Positions 1-7,439 are shown, counted from the stretch's first letter. The stretch: 14,959 nt of DNA from CAZISM01 sp964541895 (GCA_964541895.1 CAZISM010000126.1:1-14959), one strand, 5' to 3'. Notes: generated from the letters alone by a model not told the origin. Made by a program: numbers and translations.

Positions 1-154
1 TATTGATCGTAGTGCTTTTACCAGCCCCATTGGGACCCAGCAGTCCGTACACCTCACCGGCGCGGATGTGCAGGTCCAAATCATGGACGGCGACGACATC
101 CCCGAATTGTTTCTTCAAGTGAGTGGCTTGCAGGACGAAAGTGGCATCGCTCAT
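1..154 (-). CDS. ABC transporter ATP-binding protein, N-terminal fragment
   Basis: This is the first 51 codons of a gene reading leftward off the window edge, starting at an ATG whose complement is at 152-154. The peptide opens MSDATFVLQATHL and reaches a textbook Walker A motif, GLLGPNGAGKST, at about residues 37-48, preceded by the short A-loop region (FGDVVAVHDL) typical of ABC ATPases. The 'GEVYGLLGPNGAGKSTTIN' style is common in CcmA/ABC-2-type exporters, but the specificity-bearing parts (Q-loop, signature motif, Walker B) lie outside. The only ribosome-binding signal is a weak AGAGA a few bases upstream. The gene lies 83 bases downstream of the lipoprotein gene on the same strand and could share its promoter. 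The family is nearly certain; the transported substrate cannot be told. Confidence 0.93.
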   Translation of the reverse strand, partial: MSDATFVLQATHLKKQFGDVVAVHDLDLHIRAGEVYGLLGPNGAGKSTTIN

Positions 155-173
155 CGAATTCTCTGTTCTGTTA

Positions 174-202
174 GCCGACGCGCTTTAAAGGGCGGCCGAC
201 GC
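174..202. repeat. 8-bp direct repeat GCCGACGC, 21-bp spacing
   Basis: GCCGACGC occurs at 174-181 and again at 195-202, two helical turns apart, in the gap between the lipoprotein gene and the ABC ATPase start. A perfect 10-bp palindrome, CCTGCGCAGG, follows at 226-235, right beside the lipoprotein stop codon. The arrangement could be an operator for the ABC gene, but short GC-rich repeats like these can arise by chance. No function is claimed. Confidence 0.3.
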
Positions 203-237
203 TTATGTTATTGGCTCTTCTCATGCCTGCGCAGGTT

Positions 238-552
238 CTATTCAATGTCCGGTTGCTTGCCGGTCCGCTGTTGCAGCTCTTTGGTTAAGGTCGTCGTGAA
301 GGCTTGAAATTCAGCAGGATGATTTTGGTACCATACGCGGATGGAATCGAATTCCGCTCTGCTCAACTGATGGGCGAAAAGCAGCGAGTCCAGGCGTTGC
401 CGCCGCTGTTCCGGTTCCTGTTTTTTGCCGCTGTCCAGCAGCAGATATTCCTGGTACACGGCGTTGAACGAATCGGTCTTGGCGGGAAGGCGGTCCATCT
501 CTGCTTTTGCGCAGGAAAGAAGGGGAAGAACAACGAGATAGCGCAGTTTCAT
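238..552 (-). CDS. Small predicted lipoprotein, DUF4296-like
   Basis: The product is 104 residues. I chose the ATG at 552 because the next residues, MKLRYLVVLPLLSC, form a short lipoprotein signal peptide (positive residues K2 and R4, a hydrophobic core, lipobox LLSC with the lipidated Cys at position 14). An AGAGGA ribosome-binding site sits just upstream, and a strong promoter lies 16 bases before the start. A longer frame back to 603 would overrun that promoter. The mature part is about 90 residues, charged and mostly helical in appearance, with segments such as LLFAHQLSRAEFDSIRVWY. That 'short helix, F/Y-rich segment near the C-terminus' layout resembles the DUF4296 lipoproteins of Bacteroidetes, whose function is unknown; the match is by eye from memory. 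It is probably exported and membrane-anchored. The ABC ATPase follows on the same strand. Confidence 0.72.
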   Translation of the reverse strand: MKLRYLVVLPLLSCAKAEMDRLPAKTDSFNAVYQEYLLLDSGKKQEPEQRRQRLDSLLFAHQLSRAEFDSIRVWYQNHPAEFQAFTTTLTKELQQRTGKQPDIE

Positions 553-574
553 CCTGTCCTCTGATTTTTTCTGA

Positions 575-603
575 AATCTAGCAAAACCATTCGCCAATGT
601 CAA
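575..603 (-). promoter_or_regulatory. Sigma-70-type promoter for the lipoprotein gene
   Basis: Read on the minus strand, a perfect TTGACA -35 (603-598) is followed by exactly 17 bases and TAGATT (580-575, five of six matches to TATAAT). The expected start point is near 568, giving a 5' leader of about 16 bases that still includes the AGAGGA ribosome-binding site. It is one of the best promoter matches in the window. Confidence 0.7.
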
Positions 604-623
604 GTGACGCGGGAAAAATGGTC

Positions 624-652
624 TTGAATTTTACTTAATTTTTTAATACATT
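624..652 (+). promoter_or_regulatory. Sigma-70-type promoter for the radA operon
   Basis: TTGAAT at 624-629 is followed by a 17-base AT-rich spacer and TACATT at 647-652. The transcript would start near 659, about 46 bases before radA. The promoter is divergent from the lipoprotein promoter, with only 20 bp between the two -35 boxes, so one protein bound between them could affect both. No other promoter of this quality was noticed before 7391, so it may drive the whole seven-gene string. Confidence 0.6.
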
Positions 653-704
653 AAATTTAATTATTTATGTGCTTCTTTTCAGAGACGCTCCGGGTAAAGG
701 CCGC

Positions 705-2072
705 ATGAACAAAACGAAACGAGACAAAACCGTATTCATCTGTCAGAATTGCGGAACGGAATCGTTGCGATGGTCGGGCAAGTGCGCCGCGTGTGACGCC
801 TGGAACAGTCTTGTTGAAGAAAAAGTTTCTGTGGTTCCGGTGAAATCGACGTTGCACGGATCCCACTCGGAACCGATACCGTTGAATCACATCGACGTCG
901 ATCAGGCGCCCAGGATAGAGACCATAAGCCCGGAATTCAACCGTGTGCTGGGCGGCGGCATCGCTGCCGGTTCCGTGGTGCTGGTGGCCGGCGATCCCGG
1001 CATCGGCAAATCGACCATTCTGCTGCAGGAAGCGGTGGGGCTCAGCCGCGACTCGTTTCGCGTCCTCTATGTCACCGGCGAAGAGTCGGCTCAACAGACG
1101 AAAATGCGGGCCCATCGCCTGGGGCTGCTGTCCGATCATCTGTTTGTGTTACCGGAAACGGAACTCACCAACACCCTGGCGGCGATCGACCGATTGCAGC
1201 CGCACCTGATTGTGGTCGATTCGATTCAGACGTTGTTTTCCCCCGAGTTGAGCAGTGCGCCGGGCAGTGTCAGCCAGGTGCGAGAATGCGCGCTGCGCCT
1301 GATTCAGATAGCTAAAACCCGCAATGTGCCGGTGTTTCTGGTCGGCCATGTCACCAAAGAAGGGGCGATCGCAGGACCCAAAGTGCTCGAGCACATGGTG
1401 GATGCGCTGCTGTTGTTCGAGGGCGATCGCGACCATTTTTACCGGATATTGCGTTCGGTAAAAAACCGCTTCGGCTCTACCCGCGAGATCGGCGTGTTCG
1501 AAATGACGGAAAAGGGATTGAGGGACGTCAGCAATCCGTCCATGATGTTTCTGGCGGAACGCCGCACCGAAACCAGCGGCTCTTCTGTGGTTTGCTGTAT
1601 GGAAGGCACGCGTCCCATTCTGGTCGAGCTGCAGGCGCTGGTCAGTACGTCCAGCTATGGCCTGCCGCAGCGTACGACCAACGGACTGGATATGAAGCGG
1701 GTGCAGATGCTGCTGGCTGTGCTGGAAAAGCGGATGCAATACCGGCTGGGCACCATGGATGTGTTTGTCAACGCCGTCGGCGGCATCCGCATCGACGAGA
1801 CCGCGGCGGATCTCGGCATCCTCTCCAGCATCGCTTCCAGCCTGCTCAATCGCGTCATCGATCCCCAATGCATTCTGCTGGGAGAAATCGGCCTCGGTGG
1901 AGAATTGCGCTCTGTTTCCCAGATCGACAGCCGCTTGAGCGAAGCGGAAAAGATGGGATTTACCCGAGCCGTGGTGCCCAAGGGCAATATGAAAAGCGTC
2001 ACCCGCAACAATCGGATTATGGTGAGCGCCGTGGATAACGCTGAAAAAGCGCTGGAATTTGCATTACAATAG
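705..2072 (+). CDS. radA: DNA repair protein RadA (Sms)
   Basis: RadA is a RecA-related ATPase that promotes branch migration of recombination intermediates. From the ATG at 705 the product is 455 residues, the usual family length. Visible in order are an N-terminal C4 zinc finger (Cys13, 16, 27, 30 in CQNCG...CAAC), a Walker A motif GDPGIGKST at 96-104, a Walker B segment LIVVDS at 168-173, the RadA-specific KNRFGS motif at 253-258, and a C-terminal Lon-protease-like domain (GGIRIDETAADLGIL, then LGEIGLGGELR). The frame stays open back to 669, but those 12 residues precede the zinc finger and are unlike the family; AAAGG lies just before 705. Its stop is 15 bases before tgt, so it heads the operon. 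Confidence 0.96.
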   Translation: MNKTKRDKTVFICQNCGTESLRWSGKCAACDAWNSLVEEKVSVVPVKSTLHGSHSEPIPLNHIDVDQAPRIETISPEFNRVLGGGIAAGSVVLVAGDPGIGKSTILLQEAVGLSRDSFRVLYVTGEESAQQTKMRAHRLGLLSDHLFVLPETELTNTLAAIDRLQPHLIVVDSIQTLFSPELSSAPGSVSQVRECALRLIQIAKTRNVPVFLVGHVTKEGAIAGPKVLEHMVDALLLFEGDRDHFYRILRSVKNRFGSTREIGVFEMTEKGLRDVSNPSMMFLAERRTETSGSSVVCCMEGTRPILVELQALVSTSSYGLPQRTTNGLDMKRVQMLLAVLEKRMQYRLGTMDVFVNAVGGIRIDETAADLGILSSIASSLLNRVIDPQCILLGEIGLGGELRSVSQIDSRLSEAEKMGFTRAVVPKGNMKSVTRNNRIMVSAVDNAEKALEFALQ

Positions 2073-2087
2073 GTTGTGTTATCATAC

Positions 2088-3245
2088 ATGTTTTTTCGCA
2101 TACTCAAAAAAGACCAACACACTCTAGCCCGTCTCGGTATTCTGAAAACGGATCATGGATTGATCCGTACGCCCATTTTCATGCCCGTAGGTACGCAAGC
2201 CACGGTCAAGGCGTTGTCGCCCAAAGAGTTGCACGAGATCGGCGCCCAGATCATACTGAGCAACACCTATCATCTGTACCTGCGTCCCGGATCTGAACTG
2301 GTGCGGCGCGCCGGCGGCGTACAGCGATTCAGCGCCTGGCATAAACCCATATTGACCGACAGCGGCGGCTACCAGATATTCAGCCTGGCCGAGTTGAATA
2401 AAATAACGCCAGAAGGATTGCGGTTTCAATCGCATCTCGATGGCTCGCGCCATTTTTTTTCACCGGAAAAAGTCGTGGACATTCAGCGCGACCTGGGTTC
2501 TGACATTATGATGGTTCTGGACGAGTGCGCGCCCTATCCATGCGATTACCACTATGCGGTCAAAGCCCATCACCTGACGCTGGACTGGGCGGCGCGAAGC
2601 CAAAAAGCCTTTGCCGCTGATGGTTCACGATTCGATTTTCAACAATACCAGTTTGCTATTGTCCAGGGCAGCGTCTACGCCGACCTGCGTCGGGAGAGCA
2701 CGTTGCGGTTGATGGACATGGATTTTCCCGGCTATGGCATTGGCGGCCTCTCAGTGGGCGAACCAAAAGACGCCATGTATGATTTGACCGAGCTCTGCTG
2801 CAGCTTGCTGCCGGCGAACAAACCGCGGTACCTCATGGGCGTCGGCAAGCCGGAGGATCTGCTCGAAGGAGTGGAGCGCGGCGTGGATATGTTCGATTGC
2901 ATCATGCCGACGCGCAACGGCCGCAACGGCACGGCGTTTACGAGCCATGGCCAGATCGTGATTAAAAATGCAAAATTCCGCGACCAGTTCGGGCCGTTGG
3001 ATGAGGAATGTGATTGTTACACCTGCCGGACGTTTACACGCGCCTACCTTCGCCATCTGTTTCAGGCGGAAGAACTGCTGGTCCTGCGTCTGATCAGTCT
3101 GCACAACGTCGCCTTTTACCTGAAATTGATGGAAAACGTTCGTACCGCTATCCGGCAGGGTCGCTTCAGGCAGTTTAAAAAGCAATTTCTGTTAAGGTAT
3201 CGGCAAGCCAGGTCAGGCGCCGGCCATGACGGAACATCATCGTAA
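2088..3245 (+). CDS. tgt: Queuine/preQ1 tRNA-guanine transglycosylase
   Basis: Tgt exchanges the wobble guanine of GUN-anticodon tRNAs for the queuosine precursor preQ1. The 385-residue product has the standard motifs: FMPVGTQATVK near the N-terminus, the catalytic segment TDSGGYQIFSL (Asp91, general acid/base), VLDECAPYP at 143-151, GGLSVGE at 219-225, the nucleophile Asp270 in FDCIMPTRNGR, and the zinc site Cys308, Cys310, Cys313, His339. I chose the ATG at 2088 because MFFRILKKD aligns with usual Tgt N-termini; a GTG at 2076 in the same frame would add four residues, and the ribosome-binding signal (AGG at 2071-2073) decides neither. The gene follows radA by 15 bases and precedes yajC, a widespread tgt-yajC pairing. 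No queA is in the window. Confidence 0.96.
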   Translation: MFFRILKKDQHTLARLGILKTDHGLIRTPIFMPVGTQATVKALSPKELHEIGAQIILSNTYHLYLRPGSELVRRAGGVQRFSAWHKPILTDSGGYQIFSLAELNKITPEGLRFQSHLDGSRHFFSPEKVVDIQRDLGSDIMMVLDECAPYPCDYHYAVKAHHLTLDWAARSQKAFAADGSRFDFQQYQFAIVQGSVYADLRRESTLRLMDMDFPGYGIGGLSVGEPKDAMYDLTELCCSLLPANKPRYLMGVGKPEDLLEGVERGVDMFDCIMPTRNGRNGTAFTSHGQIVIKNAKFRDQFGPLDEECDCYTCRTFTRAYLRHLFQAEELLVLRLISLHNVAFYLKLMENVRTAIRQGRFRQFKKQFLLRYRQARSGAGHDGTSS

Positions 3246-3285
3246 TATAGCCAATTTGTACCATAGATAGAGTAAAACAAAAACC

Positions 3286-3300
3286 AGGAGGTCAAACGTG
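3286..3300 (+). promoter_or_regulatory. Ribosome-binding site fixing the GTG start of yajC
   Basis: A perfect AGGAGG at 3286-3291 is followed by six bases and GTG at 3298. This outranks the in-frame ATG at 3325, which has no comparable signal and would cut off the N-terminus. Confidence 0.8.
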
Positions 3301-3636
3301 AAAACCCTATTATCAGTATTTGCCATGGCCGGCGGTGGCCAGACCGGCGGCAGCGGTGGCACCGTCGGTATGCTGTTGCCCATTGTGGTCATGTTTGTCA
3401 TTATGTACTTTTTGCTGTTCCGCCCGCAGGCGAAAAAGCAGAAAGAGATGCGCAAAATGCTGGACAGTCTGCAGTCCGGCGATCAGGTCATGACCATCGG
3501 CGGCATCATCGGAACCATTGCCGGCATCGATGATAAAAAGCAGATCGTTATCCTGAAAATTGCGGATAATGTCAAGATTCGCGTCACCCGCAGCGCCATA
3601 GCCCGCAAGGTGACCGGTGAGGAAAGCACAGATTAG
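3298..3636 (+). CDS. yajC: Preprotein translocase accessory subunit YajC
   Basis: YajC is a small inner-membrane partner of SecDF in the Sec export machinery. The 112-residue product has a Gly-rich start, one membrane helix (about 24-42, MLLPIVVMFVIMYFLLF), the hallmark FRPQAKKQKE immediately after it, and the conserved cytoplasmic part 'LQSGDQVMTIGGIIGTI'. Length and layout match the family (about 110 residues). Translation starts at GTG. In many bacteria yajC is followed by secD and secF; here fmt follows after 2 bases, so secDF must lie elsewhere or be absent. Confidence 0.95.
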   Translation: MKTLLSVFAMAGGGQTGGSGGTVGMLLPIVVMFVIMYFLLFRPQAKKQKEMRKMLDSLQSGDQVMTIGGIIGTIAGIDDKKQIVILKIADNVKIRVTRSAIARKVTGEESTD

Positions 3637-3638
3637 TC

Positions 3639-4580
3639 ATGAACATCGTGTTCATGGGATCACCCGAGTTTGCTGTTCCTGCGCTGGAGCGGTTGCTGGC
3701 CGGCCGACACCGCGTCGTCGCGGTGGTCACCGTGCCGGACAAACCTGCCGGCCGGGGACAGCAGGTTAAAGCTTCGGCCGTGAAAACGTGCGCCGTGGCG
3801 GCAGGAGTGCCTGTCCTGCAGCCGGAAGATCTCGGCGATCCTGATTTTATTCATAGCCTCGCAAAGCTGGCGGCCGACCTGTATGTAGTGGTGGCGTTTC
3901 GTATTCTGCCGCCGGCTGTTTTCAATCTGCCCGCCAGCGGCACCATCAATCTGCACGCTTCGCTGTTGCCCAAATACCGCGGCGCAGCACCCATCAACTG
4001 GGCTCTGATCAACGGCGAAAGGGAAACCGGAGTCACCACTTTTTTTATCGAAGAAAAAGTGGATACGGGCAAGATTCTGCTGCAGAAAAAAGTGGCTGTG
4101 GCCGATGACATGACCGCCGGTGAGCTCTATGCGGTTCTGCAGCAGACCGGCGCTGATCTGGTGGTGGAGACCGTGGAGGGCCTGGCAGATAACCGCCTGC
4201 AATCTACGCTGCAGACCGGGCCGACCTCCGCCGCTCCTAAAATTTATAAAGAGATGGGCTGTATCGACTGGTTCAGGCCGAGCCGCGAGATCTATAATCT
4301 CTATCGCGGCTTGACCCCGGTGCCGGGTGTGTACAGCTTTCATCGCGGCAAACTGTGCAAATTTCTGCTCATGAAACCAGATGCAACAGAGCGCATTCCT
4401 CAGCAAGAGCCGGGCACGGTATTACAGGTTTCCCGTCAGGAAGGCTATTTCTCAGTTCAAACCGCTGACGGCAGTGTGCAGGTGCATAGAGTACAACTGG
4501 AAGGCAAAAAGCCTCTTTCGGTAAACGAATTTTTGCGCGGTTATGCGCTGGATGAAGGTGATCGTTTTGCACAAACCTGA
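3639..4580 (+). CDS. fmt: Methionyl-tRNA formyltransferase
   Basis: Fmt transfers a formyl group from 10-formyl-tetrahydrofolate to initiator Met-tRNA. The product is 313 residues, the normal length. The N-terminal Rossmann-like domain opens MNIVFMGSPEFAVP and carries the formyl-transfer site NLHASLLPKYRGAAPI with Asn104 and His106, and Asp142 in EEKVDTGKILL, corresponding to the E. coli Asn108/His110/Asp146 triad. The C-terminal OB-type tRNA-binding domain covers roughly 205-313. The gene starts 2 bases after yajC and is probably translationally coupled; a GAGGAAAG upstream may serve as ribosome-binding site. The usual partner def (peptide deformylase) is not adjacent. Confidence 0.96.
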   Translation: MNIVFMGSPEFAVPALERLLAGRHRVVAVVTVPDKPAGRGQQVKASAVKTCAVAAGVPVLQPEDLGDPDFIHSLAKLAADLYVVVAFRILPPAVFNLPASGTINLHASLLPKYRGAAPINWALINGERETGVTTFFIEEKVDTGKILLQKKVAVADDMTAGELYAVLQQTGADLVVETVEGLADNRLQSTLQTGPTSAAPKIYKEMGCIDWFRPSREIYNLYRGLTPVPGVYSFHRGKLCKFLLMKPDATERIPQQEPGTVLQVSRQEGYFSVQTADGSVQVHRVQLEGKKPLSVNEFLRGYALDEGDRFAQT

Positions 4581-4587
4581 AAAAGCG

Positions 4588-5922
4588 ATGAAAAAGCCGA
4601 ATATCGCCCGTGTTCTCGCCTTCGAAATTATTCGTCGTGTAGAAACCGAAAATGCTTATGCCGATATCCTGCTTTCGCAAACGCTGAACCAGCAGCGCCT
4701 GCAGCCGTCCGACAGCGGGCTGCTGAACGAACTGGTGCGCGGCGTCATGCGCTGGAAGAAAAAACTGGACTGGATAACCGACCAACTCTGGCACGGTCGG
4801 CGACAGCAGTTGCACATCTCTCTGAGAATTTCCATCTGGCTCGGTTTGTATCAGATCATCCATTTAAAGCGAATTCCGGATTTTGCCGCTGTTTCGGACA
4901 GCGTGCAGTTGGCGCGAGGAGCCAGCGGTGACAAAAGCGCGACCGTCGTCAATGCGATTTTACGCCGCTATCTGCGTGAAAAGGACTCGATTCCTTTCCC
5001 GGATCCGGTGCAGGAAGCCAATAAACATCTGGCCGTGATGTATTCTCATCCGCGCTGGATCGTGGATGAATGGGTCAAGCTGTTCGGTCTGGATGAAACC
5101 CGGGCGCTGTGCACGGCCAACAACACCCAGGCGCCCCTGTCCTTTCGGGTCAATAGCCTGCTGACGACGGTCGAACAGATAGCACGAGAGCTGTCCGACC
5201 AGGGCGTAGAGTGCTCGCATTCGGTCGTTCCCGGATTCTTGCGCGCCGAGTCCATGCCCCACGCGCTGCAAACCGCTTATCTGGAAAGCGGCAAGATCAC
5301 GATTCAGGATGAGAGTGCAGGCCTGACCAATATGCTCTTTCAGGCGGCGCCGGGAGAGCTCGTCGTCGACCTTTGTGCTTCGCCGGGCGGCAAGGCCACG
5401 CACGCAGCAGAGCGCAGCCACGATCAGGCGCTGATTCTTGCCGCCGATATTCACCAGGGTCGCACCAGGTTGCTTCGTGCCACCATAAAAAGGCTGGGCT
5501 TGCGCTCGCTGCAGGTGCTGCAGGCGGATAGCCGCCATTTTCCAGCCAGGTCAGCCGACGTGGTTCTTCTGGATGCGCCGTGTTCCGGTTGGGGGGTGCT
5601 GCGCCGCAAGCCGGATTTGCGCTGGCGGCGAAAACCGGCCGATGCCAGAGAACTGGCAGGTTTGCAGCGGCAATTGCTGGCAGCGGCGGCAACGCTGCTC
5701 AAGCCGGGCGGCAAGCTGCTCTACAGCACCTGTACGATTTTGCCGGAGGAAAACGAACATCGCGTCGGTGAATTCCTGGATGCCCATGCCGAGTTTGCCT
5801 GCCAGCCCGTTCAGAGCACTGAGATTTCGCCGGCTTTTATCAGCGAGGCCGGTTTTATACGCACCTGGCCCCATCGGCATGACATGGACGGCAGTTTCGC
5901 CGCGCTCCTGACTAAACAGTGA
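4588..5922 (+). CDS. rsmB: 16S rRNA (cytosine-967-C5)-methyltransferase
   Basis: RsmB methylates C967 of 16S rRNA using S-adenosylmethionine. From the ATG at 4588 the product is 444 residues. It has the NusB-like RNA-binding domain at about 1-135 (ARVLAFEIIRRVE..., AVSDSVQLARG), then a Rossmann methyltransferase domain with motif I DLCASPGGKATHAAE at 261-275, the motif IV DAPCSG (Cys332, product release) and the motif VI STCT with the catalytic Cys382. The frame is open back to 4543 inside fmt, but MKKPNIARVLA is the normal family start and begins 7 bases after the fmt stop. The fmt-rsmB pair is widely conserved. No ribosome-binding site stands out, consistent with coupling to fmt. Confidence 0.95.
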   Translation: MKKPNIARVLAFEIIRRVETENAYADILLSQTLNQQRLQPSDSGLLNELVRGVMRWKKKLDWITDQLWHGRRQQLHISLRISIWLGLYQIIHLKRIPDFAAVSDSVQLARGASGDKSATVVNAILRRYLREKDSIPFPDPVQEANKHLAVMYSHPRWIVDEWVKLFGLDETRALCTANNTQAPLSFRVNSLLTTVEQIARELSDQGVECSHSVVPGFLRAESMPHALQTAYLESGKITIQDESAGLTNMLFQAAPGELVVDLCASPGGKATHAAERSHDQALILAADIHQGRTRLLRATIKRLGLRSLQVLQADSRHFPARSADVVLLDAPCSGWGVLRRKPDLRWRRKPADARELAGLQRQLLAAAATLLKPGGKLLYSTCTILPEENEHRVGEFLDAHAEFACQPVQSTEISPAFISEAGFIRTWPHRHDMDGSFAALLTKQ

Positions 5923-5923
5923 G

Positions 5924-6688
5924 ATGATTATGGAGATAACCCCGAACACTCGACCGCATGCCGGCCTGTTTAGAAACTATCGTGTCTGGATAATAGGCCT
6001 TGCCGGCGTGATAGCCCTCTACCTGGTTCTAGATTTTATCGCCATGCCTTTATACACCCGACAATATCAGGCTATCGCTGTGCCGGATGTTACGTTCAAA
6101 AGCGTTGCCGATGCAGAGGCCATGCTGGCCAAAACCGGGCTGCGAATTGTCAAGGATGGTGAAAAATTTGATGAGACCTTGCCCGCCGGACGTATTGTTT
6201 TTCAGAATCCGGAAGCGTTTGCCATGGTGAAAAAAGGGCGACGCGTCTATGTGACCGTCAGCAAGGGTGGCCGCACCTTTCCCATGCCCAAGCTGACCGG
6301 TCAGTCCGAGCGCGATGCCCGCTTCATTCTGCAGGCCAATGAATTGAGTCTTGGACGGGTTGACTATCGCCGAGATCCGTTTTTGCCCGACGGGGTGGTT
6401 TGTGACCAATCCATCCCGGCCGGCGATACCATCGGCGTGCGCCAGAGAGTGGATATCACGGTCAGTCTGGGCGTTGAACCGACTGAATTTATCGTTCCCG
6501 ATCTGGTCGGAAAGTCCATAGACGATGCCCTGATGGCACTGCGCAAGGCCGGCCTCACCGCCGGCACGGTCCGGGAGCAGACCACCGAAGAGCTGTTACC
6601 CAATACGGTGGTGGCGCAGTCCACAGACGCCGGCAAACAGGTAGCCAAAGCGGATACGGTGCACCTTGTTATCAGCGTTCTGCCTTGA
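5924..6688 (+). CDS. Single-pass membrane protein with three PASTA domains
   Basis: PASTA domains bind peptidoglycan fragments and beta-lactams and normally form the outer part of PrkC/PknB-type kinases and some penicillin-binding proteins. This 254-residue protein has a cytoplasmic tail of about 20 residues, one membrane helix (about 22-41, VWIIGLAGVIALYLVLDFIA), then three PASTA repeats at about 49-114, 117-183 and 188-254, each with the usual 'P.(L/V)...s...A...L...gL' start and ending in a TV/VTVS-like strand. There is no kinase or transpeptidase domain. The start may be ATG 5924 or ATG 5930, two residues apart; the first lies one base after the rsmB stop. Its place between rsmB and rpe matches that of prkC in Firmicutes. 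The architecture is certain; the cellular role (envelope sensing or scaffold) is inference. Confidence 0.9.
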   Translation: MIMEITPNTRPHAGLFRNYRVWIIGLAGVIALYLVLDFIAMPLYTRQYQAIAVPDVTFKSVADAEAMLAKTGLRIVKDGEKFDETLPAGRIVFQNPEAFAMVKKGRRVYVTVSKGGRTFPMPKLTGQSERDARFILQANELSLGRVDYRRDPFLPDGVVCDQSIPAGDTIGVRQRVDITVSLGVEPTEFIVPDLVGKSIDDALMALRKAGLTAGTVREQTTEELLPNTVVAQSTDAGKQVAKADTVHLVISVLP

Positions 6689-6710
6689 GTGCTGCGACCG
6701 CGTACCCAAT

Positions 6711-6725
6711 AAGGAGATCCTCTTG
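6711..6725 (+). promoter_or_regulatory. Ribosome-binding site fixing the TTG start of rpe
   Basis: AAGGAG at 6711-6716, six bases, then TTG at 6723. No ATG or GTG of this frame sits near the conserved N-terminus IIAPSILNADF, so the TTG must be the start; longer versions of the frame run into the preceding PASTA gene. Confidence 0.82.
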
Positions 6726-7391
6726 ATCATAGCCCCTTCCATATTGAATGCCGATTTTTCCAACCTGGCTCAACAGGTGCAAACCGTTGAAGCAGCCGGA
6801 GCTGACTGGCTGCACGTGGATGTTATGGACGGCCATTTCGTGCCCAATATTACCTTTGGCCCGGTTATCGTGGCCGGTTTGCACAAACTGGTGAAATTGC
6901 CGCTGGATGTGCATCTCATGATCGAAAATGCGGATGCCTTTATTCCAGCCTACCGTGAGGCCGGCGCCGACTGGCTTACGGTCCATGTCGAAGCCTGCCC
7001 CCATTTATGGCGGACTCTGGACATGATCAAAGCCCAGGGAGCCAAAGTGGGAATAACGCTGAATCCTGCGACTCCCATTGCCACCCTGGAGCCGGTCCTG
7101 GCGAAGGTCGACCTGGTTCTGGTCATGTCCGTGGAGCCGGGTTTTGGCGGGCAAACTTTTATTCCTGAAGCAGTTAACAGAATAGCCGCATTGGCGGATC
7201 TGCGTGACAGGCATGGCTATCACTATTTGATCGAGGTGGATGGCGGCATTGACCTAAAGACAGCACCCAAGGTACTCGCTGCCGGTGTGGATGTTCTTGT
7301 GGCCGGATACGCTATTTTCAAGCAGCCCGACATCGCCAAAGCTGTCGCCAACCTGCGAGCATGCGAAAGCAGTAGTGCAGCAGCGAAATAA
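6723..7391 (+). CDS. rpe: Ribulose-phosphate 3-epimerase
   Basis: Rpe interconverts ribulose 5-phosphate and xylulose 5-phosphate in the pentose phosphate pathway. The 222-residue product is a TIM barrel with all catalytic landmarks: Ser6 in APSILNADF, the metal and acid/base residues His31 and Asp33 in HVDVMDGHFVPN, His64 in DVHLMIENAD, the MSVEPGFGGQ loop at 135-144 and Asp173 in VDGGID. Near the end, the phosphate-binding 'AGSAIF' of most homologs reads AGYAIF (Tyr196 for Ser), a mild oddity. The gene begins at TTG, 34 bases after the PASTA stop, and is last in the long string. No terminator follows it before the csp promoter, so transcripts may read into csp. Confidence 0.96.
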   Translation: MIIAPSILNADFSNLAQQVQTVEAAGADWLHVDVMDGHFVPNITFGPVIVAGLHKLVKLPLDVHLMIENADAFIPAYREAGADWLTVHVEACPHLWRTLDMIKAQGAKVGITLNPATPIATLEPVLAKVDLVLVMSVEPGFGGQTFIPEAVNRIAALADLRDRHGYHYLIEVDGGIDLKTAPKVLAAGVDVLVAGYAIFKQPDIAKAVANLRACESSSAAAK

Positions 7392-7393
7392 AA

Positions 7394-7403
7394 AGTTACG
7401 CAA
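7394..7403 (+). repeat. Left arm of a 10-bp inverted repeat around csp
   Basis: AGTTACGCAA at 7394-7403 is the exact reverse complement of TTGCGTAACT at 7778-7787. This copy lies seven bases upstream of the csp -35 box, where an activator or repressor site would sit. Confidence 0.5.
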
Positions 7404-7410
7404 ATAACTC

Positions 7411-7439
7411 TTGACTAATTACATTCTCATTTCTATATT
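7411..7439 (+). promoter_or_regulatory. Sigma-70-type promoter for the cold-shock gene
   Basis: TTGACT at 7411-7416, a 17-base spacer, then TATATT at 7434-7439: five of six matches in each box. Transcription would begin near 7446, giving a leader of about 65 bases, long enough for the temperature-sensitive folding known from E. coli cspA, though I cannot fold it here. Confidence 0.75.

Noticed and set aside
1149..1868. A 239-codon open frame on the minus strand inside radA
   Set aside because: Low-complexity His/Gln/Arg-rich composition and full overlap with the RadA motifs show it is a shadow frame.
3660..4406. A 248-codon open frame on the minus strand inside fmt
   Set aside because: It is opposite the Fmt catalytic domain, with no motifs and shadow-like composition.
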